64,000 nucleotides of DNA, taken from NCBI RefSeq assembly GCF_003957295.1, contig NZ_RQPJ01000002.1, forward strand, positions 868,001-932,000, given 5' to 3'. The notes below the pieces were generated by a model that did no database searches, had not been told where the DNA came from, and was given only the letters and a program-made list of their open reading frames with translations. The stretch comes from Arenibacter aquaticus (lineage in GTDB: Bacteria; Bacteroidota; Bacteroidia; Flavobacteriales; Flavobacteriaceae). Positions within the stretch are counted from its first letter, which is position 1; each line of letters starts with the position of its first letter. Shown one piece after another: positions 37,807 through 47,270 of this stretch. The translations under genes and the position numbers were made by a program.

Positions 37807-39675
37807 ATGAAACACAGCAACGGTCTTTTTATTGGTTTGGTACTAGCCATTCTTGGCTTAACCTCTACCCTCAAAGCGCAGAACAATAGCTCTTACTGGC
37901 AACAAAAGGTAGATTATACCATGGAGGTAGACATGGATGTTAAAAGCTTTCAATACCAGGGAACCCAAAAATTGGTATACACCAATAATTCTCCCGAAAC
38001 TTTGAACAGAGTGTACTACCACCTATATTTCAATGCTTTTCAGCCGGGCAGTGAGATGGATGTACGTCTGCAAAACATTGCCGATCCCGATGGTAGAATG
38101 ATGGATGATGGCAAAAGCCGTATTGCAAGCCTAGGGCCCGATGAAATTGGTTACCTTAGGGTAAATTCCCTTACCCAGGACAATAAGGCAGTTTCCTTTG
38201 TGGAAGAGGAAACTATTTTGGTAGTGGACTTAAATACGCCAATTCCTCCAGGGGGACAGGCCATTTTTGATATGAACTTTACTGGACAAGTACCATTGCA
38301 AATAAGGCGTAGTGGTAGAAATAGCAGTGAGGGCGTAGCCCTTTCCATGAGCCAATGGTATCCTAAAATGGCAGAATATGATTTTGAAGGTTGGCATGCC
38401 AACCCTTATATTGGAAGGGAATTCCATGGTGTTTGGGGCGATTTTGATGTAAAACTTACCTTGGATAAAAAATACGTTGTGGGCGGTACTGGCTACTTGC
38501 AAAACCCACAGGAAATAGGTCATGGTTATGAAGCTCCCGGTACCAAAGTAAAAAAAGCCAAGGGCAAAACGCTTACCTGGCATTTTAAGGCCCCTATGGT
38601 ACATGATTTTATGTGGGCAGCAGACCCGGATTATCTTCATGATACGGTACAGGTAGAAAATGGGCCTGTGCTACATTTCCTGTATAAAGACAACAAAAAT
38701 ATCTTGGAAAACTGGAAGAACCTCCAACCCAAAACTGTGGAGGCCATGGAATTCTTTAGCAATAATATTGGCGAATACCCCTATAAACAATACTCCATAA
38801 TTCAAGGTGGTGATGGTGGCATGGAATACGCCATGAGCACCCTGATCACTGGGGAGAGAACTTTTGGCAGCTTAGTTGGTGTAATGGTACACGAATTGGC
38901 CCATTCCTGGTTTCAGCATATTCTTGCCAGCAACGAGTCCAAACATGAATGGATGGATGAAGGTTTTACCTCCTTTATTTCAAGTCTGTGCATGGACCAG
39001 ATTATGGATCAAAAGAAACAAAACCCTTTCTCCGGCTCTTATAAGGGATACTATAACTTGGTGGCCTCCGGAAAAGAACAACCACAGACTACCCATGCAG
39101 ACCGCTATGATCTAAATTTTGCCTATGGTGTGGCGGCATATAGCAAAGGTGCTATCTTTTTGTCCCAATTGGGTTACGTAATAGGACAGGATAAATTAAT
39201 GGAAACCCTCAGAAAATACTACGAGGACTTTAAATTTAAGCACCCTACTCCCAACGACATTAAAAGAACGGCAGAAAAAGTCTCGGGAATGGAACTGGAC
39301 TGGTACCTTACAGATTGGACCCAGACCACCAACACCGTAGATTATGGTATTAAAGAAGTTCTTGCCGATGGCGAAAAAACAAAGGTTAGCCTAGAGCGCA
39401 TAGGCCTAATGCCAATGCCTTTGGATATTTTAGTGTTGTACAACGACGGTACGCAAGAAACTTTTTACGCCCCGCTGCGCATGATGCGAGGTGAAAAAGA
39501 AAACCCCTACCCCAACCTGAAAAGAACGGTGTTGGAAGACTGGCCGTGGGCATATCCCAACTATGATTTTATATTGGAAAAGCCTCAGGGCAGCATTAAG
39601 GCAATTGTTTTGGATCCTTCCCAATTAATGGCGGATATCAACGAGGAAAATAACGTTTGGCAGCCCCAGGAATAG
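37807..39675 (+). CDS. M1-family zinc aminopeptidase
   Basis: A 622-residue exported metallopeptidase (signal peptide ending LKAQ). The M1 zinc site is HELAH with His362, Glu363, His366, and Glu385 nineteen residues on (WMDEG). The exopeptidase motif that is GAMEN in most members is GGMEY here (about 337-341). The N-terminal domain begins with the typical YWQQKVDYTMEVDMDVKSF and PETLNRVYYHLYFNAFQPGS. A cold-active-like aminopeptidase function in peptide scavenging is likely. The C-terminal ERAP-type domain is absent or minimal, as is normal for this short branch. It ends at a strong bidirectional terminator. Confidence 0.95.
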   Translation: MKHSNGLFIGLVLAILGLTSTLKAQNNSSYWQQKVDYTMEVDMDVKSFQYQGTQKLVYTNNSPETLNRVYYHLYFNAFQPGSEMDVRLQNIADPDGRMMDDGKSRIASLGPDEIGYLRVNSLTQDNKAVSFVEEETILVVDLNTPIPPGGQAIFDMNFTGQVPLQIRRSGRNSSEGVALSMSQWYPKMAEYDFEGWHANPYIGREFHGVWGDFDVKLTLDKKYVVGGTGYLQNPQEIGHGYEAPGTKVKKAKGKTLTWHFKAPMVHDFMWAADPDYLHDTVQVENGPVLHFLYKDNKNILENWKNLQPKTVEAMEFFSNNIGEYPYKQYSIIQGGDGGMEYAMSTLITGERTFGSLVGVMVHELAHSWFQHILASNESKHEWMDEGFTSFISSLCMDQIMDQKKQNPFSGSYKGYYNLVASGKEQPQTTHADRYDLNFAYGVAAYSKGAIFLSQLGYVIGQDKLMETLRKYYEDFKFKHPTPNDIKRTAEKVSGMELDWYLTDWTQTTNTVDYGIKEVLADGEKTKVSLERIGLMPMPLDILVLYNDGTQETFYAPLRMMRGEKENPYPNLKRTVLEDWPWAYPNYDFILEKPQGSIKAIVLDPSQLMADINEENNVWQPQE

Positions 39676-39693
39676 GTCATGGCCATTAGGTAT

Positions 39694-39740
39694 AATCCGT
39701 TTAAAATGGCGTTTGAAAGGCTATTTTAAACGGATTTTTT
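39694..39740. terminator. Bidirectional terminator between M1 peptidase and AstE-like genes
   Basis: AATCCGTTTAAAAT (39694-39707) pairs perfectly over 14 bp with ATTTTAAACGGATT (39723-39736), followed by a T-run on the plus strand. On the minus strand the distal arm overlaps the last codons and stop of the AstE-like gene. Confidence 0.85.
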
Positions 39741-40928
39741 ATTATTGTACCACCAGGTCTTGGCATACATGGCATTCTTGGCCGTATACTCCCTATTGCT
39801 CATTAAGATATCGCGCTCATTCACCCGCCTACTGCGGTAGCCCAACAAGTGAAAAATGGGTTTTGCCAATATCCTGGCCGTTTTTCTATTAACCATTAAG
39901 GTTCTTTTTTCTCGATCGGCCCAACTAACCCCTGGTAGTAATCCCAAGAGGGCATCAAATTTTATTTTACGGAAAATAGCCGAAAGCCACAACGCCAATT
40001 GGGGTATCTGTCTAATAAGAAAAAAACCTTCTTCCCCTTGGTTTTGGTACAAAGGCATAAATATTCTGGCCTTTTTTTGGGCCAATACCACCTTATTGTT
40101 CTGATAGGCCAACAGTTCTCCCCTTTTCACCAATTGAAAACTCTTGAATCCTGGCAACATTTTAAAATGATGGGTAGATAGGATAGGGTGACGGTACAGG
40201 ATTTCAAAAAAACGGAGCTCATTCAAAGCAGCGCTTTTCAGTTGCCTAAAATATGCATTAAAGTCCTTCACTGACTTTTTAGGGATCAATTCACTATAAA
40301 CAAGTGTTAACCACATAAAGGATATACTGTTTTCTACCGCCTCTTTTTCTATGTGCTGTCCAGATTCGAACCCCAAGGAAAGATACCCCTGTTCATTTAT
40401 ATAACTCAACAGCGGACCTTCCAAATATTCTTCTATTCCCAAAATTGTGGGTACTGGAAAGAGACTGGAAAATTTTCTGTTTATCATGGCGTCATTAATA
40501 GTAATAAATGGTAGGGTTCTACTAGAGGTTGTATGGAAATCGATAAAATAGAACGGCCCAGATTCTTCCTCCAAAATAATAGCCAATAGCTTGTATAGGG
40601 CCATCAACTCCTTTTCCTCACTATGCCGTTCCTTCTGATCTTTTTCCTTGATTTTTTTGATATTTTCAGCTGTCCACATTCTATTAAGATCCTGGTCTAA
40701 ATAGCGCTTTCCGTATAATAGGGCGGGGATATTGCCACGGATGCCATATAAGGTTCCCCGTATAGGAGGTTTTTCTTCCTTTAACTTAAAAAACACCACT
40801 TCCATGGCCTTGTTGCCCGAAGGTTCATTTCCATGAATACCTCCAAAAAAAATTACTGTAGGTCCTACATTCCCTTTGCCAAAGTGACCAATAATACGAG
40901 CATCAGCAGCTATTTCCCCTACTCCCAT
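39726..40928 (-). CDS. Succinylglutamate desuccinylase/aspartoacylase-family hydrolase
   Basis: A 400-residue AstE/ASPA (M14-like) zinc hydrolase. GGIHGNEPSGNKAMEVVF supplies the first His and Glu ligands, RYLDQDLNRMW the substrate-binding Asn-Arg, and FYFIDFHTTSSRTLP the third His. Family members remove acyl or amino-acid groups from amides; the substrate is unknown here. It overlaps the GCS2-CBS gene by 10 bp (its ATG lies inside the last codons of that gene), so the two are translated together and are likely to act on the same compound. At 400 residues it is longer than the usual 320-340 because of an extended C-terminal tail with NRKTARILAKPIFHLLGYR. A terminator hairpin covers its stop codon. 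Confidence 0.88.
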   Translation of the reverse strand: MGVGEIAADARIIGHFGKGNVGPTVIFFGGIHGNEPSGNKAMEVVFFKLKEEKPPIRGTLYGIRGNIPALLYGKRYLDQDLNRMWTAENIKKIKEKDQKERHSEEKELMALYKLLAIILEEESGPFYFIDFHTTSSRTLPFITINDAMINRKFSSLFPVPTILGIEEYLEGPLLSYINEQGYLSLGFESGQHIEKEAVENSISFMWLTLVYSELIPKKSVKDFNAYFRQLKSAALNELRFFEILYRHPILSTHHFKMLPGFKSFQLVKRGELLAYQNNKVVLAQKKARIFMPLYQNQGEEGFFLIRQIPQLALWLSAIFRKIKFDALLGLLPGVSWADREKRTLMVNRKTARILAKPIFHLLGYRSRRVNERDILMSNREYTAKNAMYAKTWWYNNKKSV

Positions 40929-42775
40929 ACATCTTTATTTGTTACAATACCCACCAATTTTTTACCATGGACCACCGGTAAACAATTAATAGCATTGGCT
41001 TTCATTAAGTGCTTTGCCTTGCTAATGCTTTCTTCTTCGGTTATGGTTATCAGTTCTGTTTTCATAATAACCTCTATACGCTCTTCCAATTTATCGGGGT
41101 TTTTTAAATAATCTTCCAGATCGGTCCAGGTAAGCAATCCAACCAAGTCCTGTTCCTTGTTAAGTATGGGTACATGATGAATGTTTTTCCATTGCATCAT
41201 CTTCAATACCAATTCTGAACTGTCTGTTACCTGAGCGGTTACCGTCTTTACGTTCATTACATGAAGCACTTTACGCTGTTCCTTATGCTTTGGATAACGC
41301 TCTATCCTAGGTAATTCCCAAGCATCAACGGTATATCCCTTTTGTTGATTTTGATACATTTTCTCTGTTAATATGGAAAGGGCATCGGGCAGTTTAAATT
41401 CCTGTCGTAGTTTTCTATAACTGCTAACGATCCATCTGGAACCATTTTTAGAAGCTATCCTTTTTTCTATTATTTTTAAATAATGCTCTGCATCTTTGGG
41501 CGCCACTCCCATCTGGTACAAGCCTTTATAGGCCATTGGCAAAAATATATCCAATAGTAATTGTTGGGAAGACAATAGTTTGTTATCCCAATAAAATTGG
41601 GCGGCCATACCATAACGTGCCGCAATGAGGAAATTGGACTTTGCATCCTGGAAATCCATTTTGGTATGAATGGCATTATACTTTTTGGGCCTGCCCATCA
41701 TCACCCCTACCCAAAGCATCATATTGGCAATTTCGTCTTCGGTAGAGGGTCCAGAGGGAATATACCTGTTCTCAATTCTTATATGGGGTTTTCCATCACC
41801 AACACCATAACAGAGTCGGTTCCACGTATAAACCGTTCCATTGTGCAGGCCCAAGGCCTTTAACTTTGGTATTTTCCCCTGCTTTAGTTGGCTCATACTA
41901 TCTTCCTCTTCAATTGCATATAAAAAACTTTTAAATCCGGTAATGGCCTCTTTGTAATAATCTACTATGGTACCCTGTGCCCAATCATTTCCAAAATGTA
42001 CCCTGGCTTCCCTTTCATTTAGTAGAAAGGTACTGGCCCTGGTATCCACACTTTGGGTAAAAAGGGCTATCCTGGTCTCTTCCCAAAGTTCGCGCCCAAA
42101 TAGCATTGGGGAATTGGTACATATAGAAAGTATGGGGCCCGCAATGGCCTGGGCCCAGTTATAGGTATCCTCAAAATCATTGGGGTCTATTTGTAAATGC
42201 GACTGAAAGCTGGTATTACAGCCTTCAAACAATACCGAATCATGGTGAATATTTAATTCATCCACACCTTTAATATGCAGTTCTATATTACTCTGTCTCT
42301 GTTCCCGGACCACCTCGTTCAATATCTTGTATCGGTTAATGGGGGTCATATAATTGGTCTCCAAATGTTTTTTTGCAATGGTGGGCAAGACCCCGGTAAG
42401 AATTATTTTGGTGCCATATTCATCAGCTACCTTGCCCGCTTTGGCCAAGAGGCTGTTCAATTGATGGTGCATTTGGGAAAAACAAACGCCGCCTAACGGA
42501 ATGGGATCCAAATTAATCTCCAAATTATACAAGGCCAGTTCAGTAGTAAAATGCGGATCGTCAATGGCCTTAAGTACTTCCAATGCCTTATTGGATGGCT
42601 GCCAGGCCTTATCTACCAAACAGAATTCCTGTTCTGCCCCTATCCTAATGGGACTTCTTTCAAACATATCTTTATCCAGCATATGCTCCATGGCCTCAAT
42701 ATCGGCAAGCAACTGCTTTATATATAAACCCTTTTGGGGATTGTCCCTAAGCTTTTCTACCCGTAATTCTCCCAT
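40919..42775 (-). CDS. Glutamate-cysteine-ligase-like (GCS2) enzyme fused to a CBS-domain pair
   Basis: A 618-residue fusion. Residues about 25-420 form a carboxylate-amine ligase of the GCS2/YbdK type: SPIRIGAEQEFCLVD, TTELALYNLEINLDP, NTSFQSHLQID, SICTNSPMLFGRELWEETR and RIENRYIPSGPSTEDEIANM. The last 120 residues are two CBS motifs (VLHVMNVKTVTAQVTDSS; HHVPILNKEQDLVGLLTWTDLEDYL; VIMKTELITITEEESISKA; LPVVHGKKLVGIVTNKD), which usually bind adenine nucleotides and would couple activity to energy state. The chosen ATG (MGELRVEKLRDN) starts 63 nt after an upstream in-frame ATG whose extra N-terminus lacks similarity. The overlapping AstE-like hydrolase suggests a make-and-break pair for an unknown amide. 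Confidence 0.85.
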   Translation of the reverse strand: MGELRVEKLRDNPQKGLYIKQLLADIEAMEHMLDKDMFERSPIRIGAEQEFCLVDKAWQPSNKALEVLKAIDDPHFTTELALYNLEINLDPIPLGGVCFSQMHHQLNSLLAKAGKVADEYGTKIILTGVLPTIAKKHLETNYMTPINRYKILNEVVREQRQSNIELHIKGVDELNIHHDSVLFEGCNTSFQSHLQIDPNDFEDTYNWAQAIAGPILSICTNSPMLFGRELWEETRIALFTQSVDTRASTFLLNEREARVHFGNDWAQGTIVDYYKEAITGFKSFLYAIEEEDSMSQLKQGKIPKLKALGLHNGTVYTWNRLCYGVGDGKPHIRIENRYIPSGPSTEDEIANMMLWVGVMMGRPKKYNAIHTKMDFQDAKSNFLIAARYGMAAQFYWDNKLLSSQQLLLDIFLPMAYKGLYQMGVAPKDAEHYLKIIEKRIASKNGSRWIVSSYRKLRQEFKLPDALSILTEKMYQNQQKGYTVDAWELPRIERYPKHKEQRKVLHVMNVKTVTAQVTDSSELVLKMMQWKNIHHVPILNKEQDLVGLLTWTDLEDYLKNPDKLEERIEVIMKTELITITEEESISKAKHLMKANAINCLPVVHGKKLVGIVTNKDVWE

Positions 42776-42907
42776 TATATACCATTTTGGGTATGCAAAA
42801 AAATCGCCATACAATTTATGTTCCCAATATAACTGCAATAGGGTTTTTAGACTATGATGAAAATCATATCCCCAAACTGTGATATTTATTTTTACTTTTA
42901 CGGCAGA

Positions 42908-43297
42908 ATGTCGTTTACACTCCCGAAAAAAGAAAAGCTTAAAAGCAAAAAACTAATAGAACAGTTATTTGCCGAAGGAATTGGTATTACCAATTATCCC
43001 TTAAAGCTGGTATACCTCAAAACTACCTTTAATGATGGTTGCAAGTGCAAGGTGGGGGTAACGGCCTCCAAAAGAAATTTTAAGAGTGCTGTAAAAAGAA
43101 ATCGGATCAAAAGACTGTTGCGGGAAAGTTACCGACTCAACAAACATCTAATTTTTAACAACATAGAGGGCGACTTTGCGTTTATGTTTTTATACCTTGG
43201 TAAGGAGATGCCCAAACAGCGCAAAATAACGCAATCCATGATACTTCTATTGGAGAAATTTGTTGATGAAATAGCCAAGGGTACAAAGAACAAATAG
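42908..43297 (+). CDS. rnpA: Ribonuclease P protein component
   Basis: Protein subunit of RNase P, which matures tRNA 5' ends. At 129 residues starting MSFTLPKKEKLKSKKLIEQLF it is standard length; the open frame extends upstream but without similarity. The RNR motif region is intact: VGVTASKRNFKSAVKRNRIKRLLRESYRL. In most bacteria rnpA follows rpmH; here rpmH is absent and the next gene is an S41 protease 92 bp downstream, on the same strand. Confidence 0.96.
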   Translation: MSFTLPKKEKLKSKKLIEQLFAEGIGITNYPLKLVYLKTTFNDGCKCKVGVTASKRNFKSAVKRNRIKRLLRESYRLNKHLIFNNIEGDFAFMFLYLGKEMPKQRKITQSMILLLEKFVDEIAKGTKNK

Positions 43298-43389
43298 GGA
43301 GGATTAAGCTTATCCCAAAATCCGTATTGCAGTGGTTATATGGAGTTTAATAGTGGATTTATCCGACAGATAAAAAATATAACATACAG

Positions 43390-45018
43390 ATGAAAAAGAT
43401 ATTTAAAAAAAGGGTTTTGCTACCAATTCTAGCCCTTGTCTTACTGATCGCCGGGAGTAGTTTTAGGGGCGATTTTTTTGAAATTGCCAAACAGATCGAA
43501 ATCTTTACCACCTTGTTCAAAGAGTTGAATATGAACTATGTGGACGAAACCAACCCGGCAGAATTAATGGATACCGCCATTAAGAACATGCTTGAGGAAC
43601 TGGACCCCTATACAAAATACTTGAACGAACAGGATGTGGAGTCGTTTAAAATAAACAACGCAGGGGAATACTCCGGTATTGGTGCAATGGTGAAGACCTA
43701 TGAAGATAAAATAGTGATTGTTGAACCCTACCAAGGCTATCCGGCGGACAAGGCAGGACTAAAGGCCGGGGACCAAATTATCAAAATAGGCGATATAAGT
43801 ATTACCGATATTAAGGAGGATGCCAACGAGCTGCTAAAAGGTGCCAACAACACCAGTGTAGACATTACCTATACCAGACAGGGTGAGACCAAATCCACCA
43901 CTGTAATTAGGGAATCTATTGAAGTAGATGCAGTACCCTACTATAAAATGATCAATGACAATACGGGTTATATTGTCCTGGCAAAATTTAATAAAAAAGC
44001 CACGGAGCAGACCAAGGAAGCCCTAATTGATCTAAAAAATGAGGGGGCCACAAAAATTATATTGGACCTTAGGGATAACCCAGGTGGGTTGTTGAGCGAG
44101 GCCATTAACGTAACCAATCTCTTTATTCCCAAAGGCGAATTAGTAGTTACTACCAAATCCAAGGTCAAAAAATTCAATAGGGAATACAAGACCAGCAAAC
44201 AGCCGGTAGATACCCAAATTCCATTAGTTGTATTGGTCAACGGCAGAAGTGCATCGGCCAGTGAAATTGTCTCTGGTAGTCTTCAAGATTTGGACCGTGC
44301 CGTTATTGTAGGGGCAAGAAGTTTTGGCAAAGGCCTGGTACAGCGGCCTCTGAAACTTACCTATGGCACCCAATTAAAGGTTACCATTTCCAGATATTAC
44401 ACAGCATCGGGAAGATGTATCCAATCCCTGGACTATTGGAACAGGGATGAAAACGGAAATGCAGTGAGAAACACCCGTTTTAAAGATTTCACTACCCGAA
44501 ACGGAAGAAAGGTGCAAGACGGTGGTGGCGTGCTACCGGATATTGAAATAGCCTCGGCCAAAACAAATACCCTTACCAAAGCCCTGCTTTCGGATCAGGT
44601 CATTTTTGACTACGCCACCCAATTTTACTATGACAACAAGGTAGAAAGTGTATCGGAATTCAGCCTAAGTGATTCCGATTATAATTCCTTTAAAAATTTC
44701 GTATCCAAAAGTGACTTCAACTTTGAGACCAAAGCCGAAAAAGCACTCAAGGAAGCCATGTCCGGTGAGGATAGCAGTCTATACGGCAATACAGTTAAAG
44801 ACCAATATAAAAACCTATTGCTGGAAATGGACAAAAGTAAATTGATGGCCTTGGACAAGTATAAAAATGAGATCCTGAAAAATTTGGAAGATGAAATTCT
44901 TAAGCGGTTCTTCTACAGGGAAGGACTATATGACTATCATCTGCAAAATGACGAGGCCATTATGACCGCCACAGGATTATTAAAGGATGAATCCAAGTAT
45001 AAGGGTATTTTAGAATAA
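43390..45018 (+). CDS. S41-family C-terminal processing peptidase
   Basis: A 542-residue periplasmic protease of the CtpA/Prc type, anchored or exported by the N-terminal hydrophobic segment (VLLPILALVLLIAGSSF). Domains: helical N-region with LDPYTKYL, PDZ (about 90-180, with GYPADKAGLKAGDQIIKI), and the peptidase core with YIVLAKFNKKA, ILDLRDNPGGLL, GRSASASEIVSGSLQD and SFGKGLVQ. The catalytic dyad is Ser289 and Lys314, 25 residues apart as expected. A long C-terminal extension (about 390-542) is typical of Bacteroidota members. Likely job: trimming envelope proteins. Same direction as rnpA. Confidence 0.95.
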   Translation: MKKIFKKRVLLPILALVLLIAGSSFRGDFFEIAKQIEIFTTLFKELNMNYVDETNPAELMDTAIKNMLEELDPYTKYLNEQDVESFKINNAGEYSGIGAMVKTYEDKIVIVEPYQGYPADKAGLKAGDQIIKIGDISITDIKEDANELLKGANNTSVDITYTRQGETKSTTVIRESIEVDAVPYYKMINDNTGYIVLAKFNKKATEQTKEALIDLKNEGATKIILDLRDNPGGLLSEAINVTNLFIPKGELVVTTKSKVKKFNREYKTSKQPVDTQIPLVVLVNGRSASASEIVSGSLQDLDRAVIVGARSFGKGLVQRPLKLTYGTQLKVTISRYYTASGRCIQSLDYWNRDENGNAVRNTRFKDFTTRNGRKVQDGGGVLPDIEIASAKTNTLTKALLSDQVIFDYATQFYYDNKVESVSEFSLSDSDYNSFKNFVSKSDFNFETKAEKALKEAMSGEDSSLYGNTVKDQYKNLLLEMDKSKLMALDKYKNEILKNLEDEILKRFFYREGLYDYHLQNDEAIMTATGLLKDESKYKGILE

Positions 45019-45044
45019 GGTAGACATTGTAAGCCTTATGTGCC

Positions 45045-46151
45045 CTATATCTTAAAATAGACTTTCTTTTTATCCAAGAAGTAGGTTATATACCAAAACA
45101 TAAAGAGAACAAACAAAGAATTAATCACCGTTATTAAGCCTTCCTGTACCCCTAAAGGGGCCAAGATACCTTTGGTAAATATTAGGCCAAATCCCCTAAA
45201 CCATTGGGCACCCACTGTTTCGGCAAACAAATAAATAAAAATTGAATTGGTTCCTACGACCGAAAATATCTTCCACCAGCCATTTTGGTGGTTTTTGATA
45301 TCAATCCACCAATAAAACAAAGCCAGTGCCAATAAGGCCCATCCTCCAGAGGCCAAGGTAAAGGATGTGGTAGCTATTCTTTTAATGATAGGGGTAATTC
45401 CAGAAAGGTCTTGTCCGTATCCCAATACCAATAATACGGCTCCCCACACCAGGATAGGTTTTAGTTTCTCCCTTGCCGGTATTTTTGAAAGTAATAGCTG
45501 TCCGCATAGTACCCCCATTATGGTATGAACCGCCGTAGGCAGGAAATTTATAAAAACCCATCCACCCCCATTAATTTTTCCCATCACCAACATATCTACC
45601 CATGATCCAAAGGTATTACCTTGGTTATAGGGGTCTTGTGGGTTATAGGCCCTATACAGAATCTCGGTGAGTAAAAGCAACCCTACACAGATCAAAATTT
45701 GGGTACGATGGGGAAGGTTCATTATAGCATAGGCAATAAGTATCGTAAAGCCCAATTGTACCAATACATTCCACAATTCCCATACCAAAGCATGATTGTA
45801 AACACAGTGCAGCAATACCCCAAAACAAAATAGTAAAAAACACCTTTTTATTATATGTGCGGTAGCCTCTTTCCTACTGCCCAATGATAGCCGCTTTCTA
45901 AGTGAAAAAGGCATGGCCACCCCAACAATGAACATAAAAAAAGGTTGAATCAAATCCCAAAAACGCAAGCCGTTCCAAGGGTGGTGGTGCAATTGTTCGG
46001 CCAAGGGGTGTAGGTAAACGTTGTTTTCCGTGTATTCCCCAAAGCTGCTATGAAAGCCTGCGGCCTCCGCAATTAGTAAAAACATGGTTAATCCTCGAAA
46101 TACGTCAAGTGAAAATAACCTCTTACTGAGGTTGTTGGTTTGGTTTGTCAT
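45045..46151 (-). CDS. DUF5009/HGSNAT-like membrane acyltransferase
   Basis: A 368-residue inner-membrane protein with about ten helices, similar to the heparan-alpha-glucosaminide N-acetyltransferase/DUF5009 group. Signatures are the opening RLFSLDVFRGLTMFLLIAE, WNGLRFWDLIQPFFMFIVG, FINFLPTAVHTIMGVLCGQLL and NSIFIYLFAETVGAQW. Family members move acetyl groups across the membrane onto sugars. In Bacteroidota these genes are common near glycan loci, and here it lies beside an SGNH hydrolase and the galactonate operon, so a sugar acceptor is a fair guess. It converges on the S41 protease gene with a 26-bp gap. Confidence 0.85.
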   Translation of the reverse strand: MTNQTNNLSKRLFSLDVFRGLTMFLLIAEAAGFHSSFGEYTENNVYLHPLAEQLHHHPWNGLRFWDLIQPFFMFIVGVAMPFSLRKRLSLGSRKEATAHIIKRCFLLFCFGVLLHCVYNHALVWELWNVLVQLGFTILIAYAIMNLPHRTQILICVGLLLLTEILYRAYNPQDPYNQGNTFGSWVDMLVMGKINGGGWVFINFLPTAVHTIMGVLCGQLLLSKIPAREKLKPILVWGAVLLVLGYGQDLSGITPIIKRIATTSFTLASGGWALLALALFYWWIDIKNHQNGWWKIFSVVGTNSIFIYLFAETVGAQWFRGFGLIFTKGILAPLGVQEGLITVINSLFVLFMFWYITYFLDKKKVYFKI

Positions 46152-46454
46152 GATGTAATTGGTTGATTATTTGGCAACAACAATGTAGTGATTTTTATAG
46201 ACATTCATAAATTAATACAAATACCCAAGCAATCCCCGTAAATACCACTACCACATATAGACAAATCCTTTCCCACAAATCCTAGGATAACTTTTGATAT
46301 TGCTTCTTTGCTAGCCCTCTGCCCATAAGGCATTGGGCAATATAAGGGCTCATTTTTGCCATTACCCTAAAAGTTGGGACTTTTTAAATGGTACCTGAAT
46401 TCGTTCTAAAATTTTTATTTAATTTTCATTCCCAAAAAAAAAACATCAAAATTC
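46152..46454. other. Divergent intergenic region between acyltransferase and SGNH hydrolase
   Basis: About 300 bp, AT-rich, without a gene. It should contain promoters for both flanking genes, but I see no exact TANNTTTG element close to either start. Confidence 0.4.
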
Positions 46455-47114
46455 ATGAAGAGAAAATTCTATTTCCTATTGGCCATAAGTATCATACTTT
46501 GCACAGGCTATAAACCAAAGGAACCTAAAATATTGATTATAGGCGACTCTATTTCCATTGGATATTTTCCTAAGGTAAAAGAAGCCTTGGCCTCAAAGGC
46601 AATTGTAAAACACAATCCGGGAAATGCACAACACACCGGAACCGGGATAAAAAAAATAAAGGATTGGATAGGAGAGGAAGACTGGGATATTATTCAAATT
46701 AATTGGGGATTATGGGATCTGTGCTACAGACATGCCGATTCCAAGATTTATGGCAACCGGGATAAGGTAAACGGCACCATAACCTATGATTTGGAAACCT
46801 ATACTAAAAATTTAGAAGAACTGGTAAATACCATAAAGGCCAATACCGCTGCCAAAATAGTATTTGTTACCACCACCTATGTACCTAAAAAGGAAGCCGG
46901 TAGATTCACTAAAGATGTACCCAAATACAATGCAGCTGCCAAATTGGTCATGAAAAAAAATGGAGTTTTGGTAAACGATATCTATAAAAAGTCCAAAACC
47001 ATCCACAAAAAACACGGTATAGGTGATGATGATGTTCACTACACCAAAAAGGGGTACGAAGAACTAAGCAAACTTATTGTTCCCACACTAAATAAAACCA
47101 TGGAAGACCTATAG
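46455..47114 (+). CDS. SGNH/GDSL-family hydrolase, exported
   Basis: A 219-residue exported esterase-like protein. After the N-terminal hydrophobic segment (FYFLLAISIILCTGYKP) it shows block I ILIIGDSISIGYFPKVKEAL with the catalytic Ser of GDS, block II and III Gly/Asn (NPGNAQHTGTG; INWGLWDL), and block V DDDVHYTKKGYEEL with the catalytic Asp and His. These enzymes often deacetylate sugars. Its neighbour on one side is a DUF5009-type acyltransferase, so a linked acetylation/deacetylation role is possible. The substrate is not deducible. Confidence 0.9.
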   Translation: MKRKFYFLLAISIILCTGYKPKEPKILIIGDSISIGYFPKVKEALASKAIVKHNPGNAQHTGTGIKKIKDWIGEEDWDIIQINWGLWDLCYRHADSKIYGNRDKVNGTITYDLETYTKNLEELVNTIKANTAAKIVFVTTTYVPKKEAGRFTKDVPKYNAAAKLVMKKNGVLVNDIYKKSKTIHKKHGIGDDDVHYTKKGYEELSKLIVPTLNKTMEDL

Positions 47115-47270
47115 TATTTCCGAAAAAAAGAAATATATATTTTTCTATACAGCTTATGCTACCTTAAGCACCCTAATTAATTTTTTTGACCTAAAAGGAA
47201 CAGAACACCTATAAAAATAGCAGCATTGTTCATTAAAAATTAATTAATTTAAGCGATAAAATCGCTTTTT

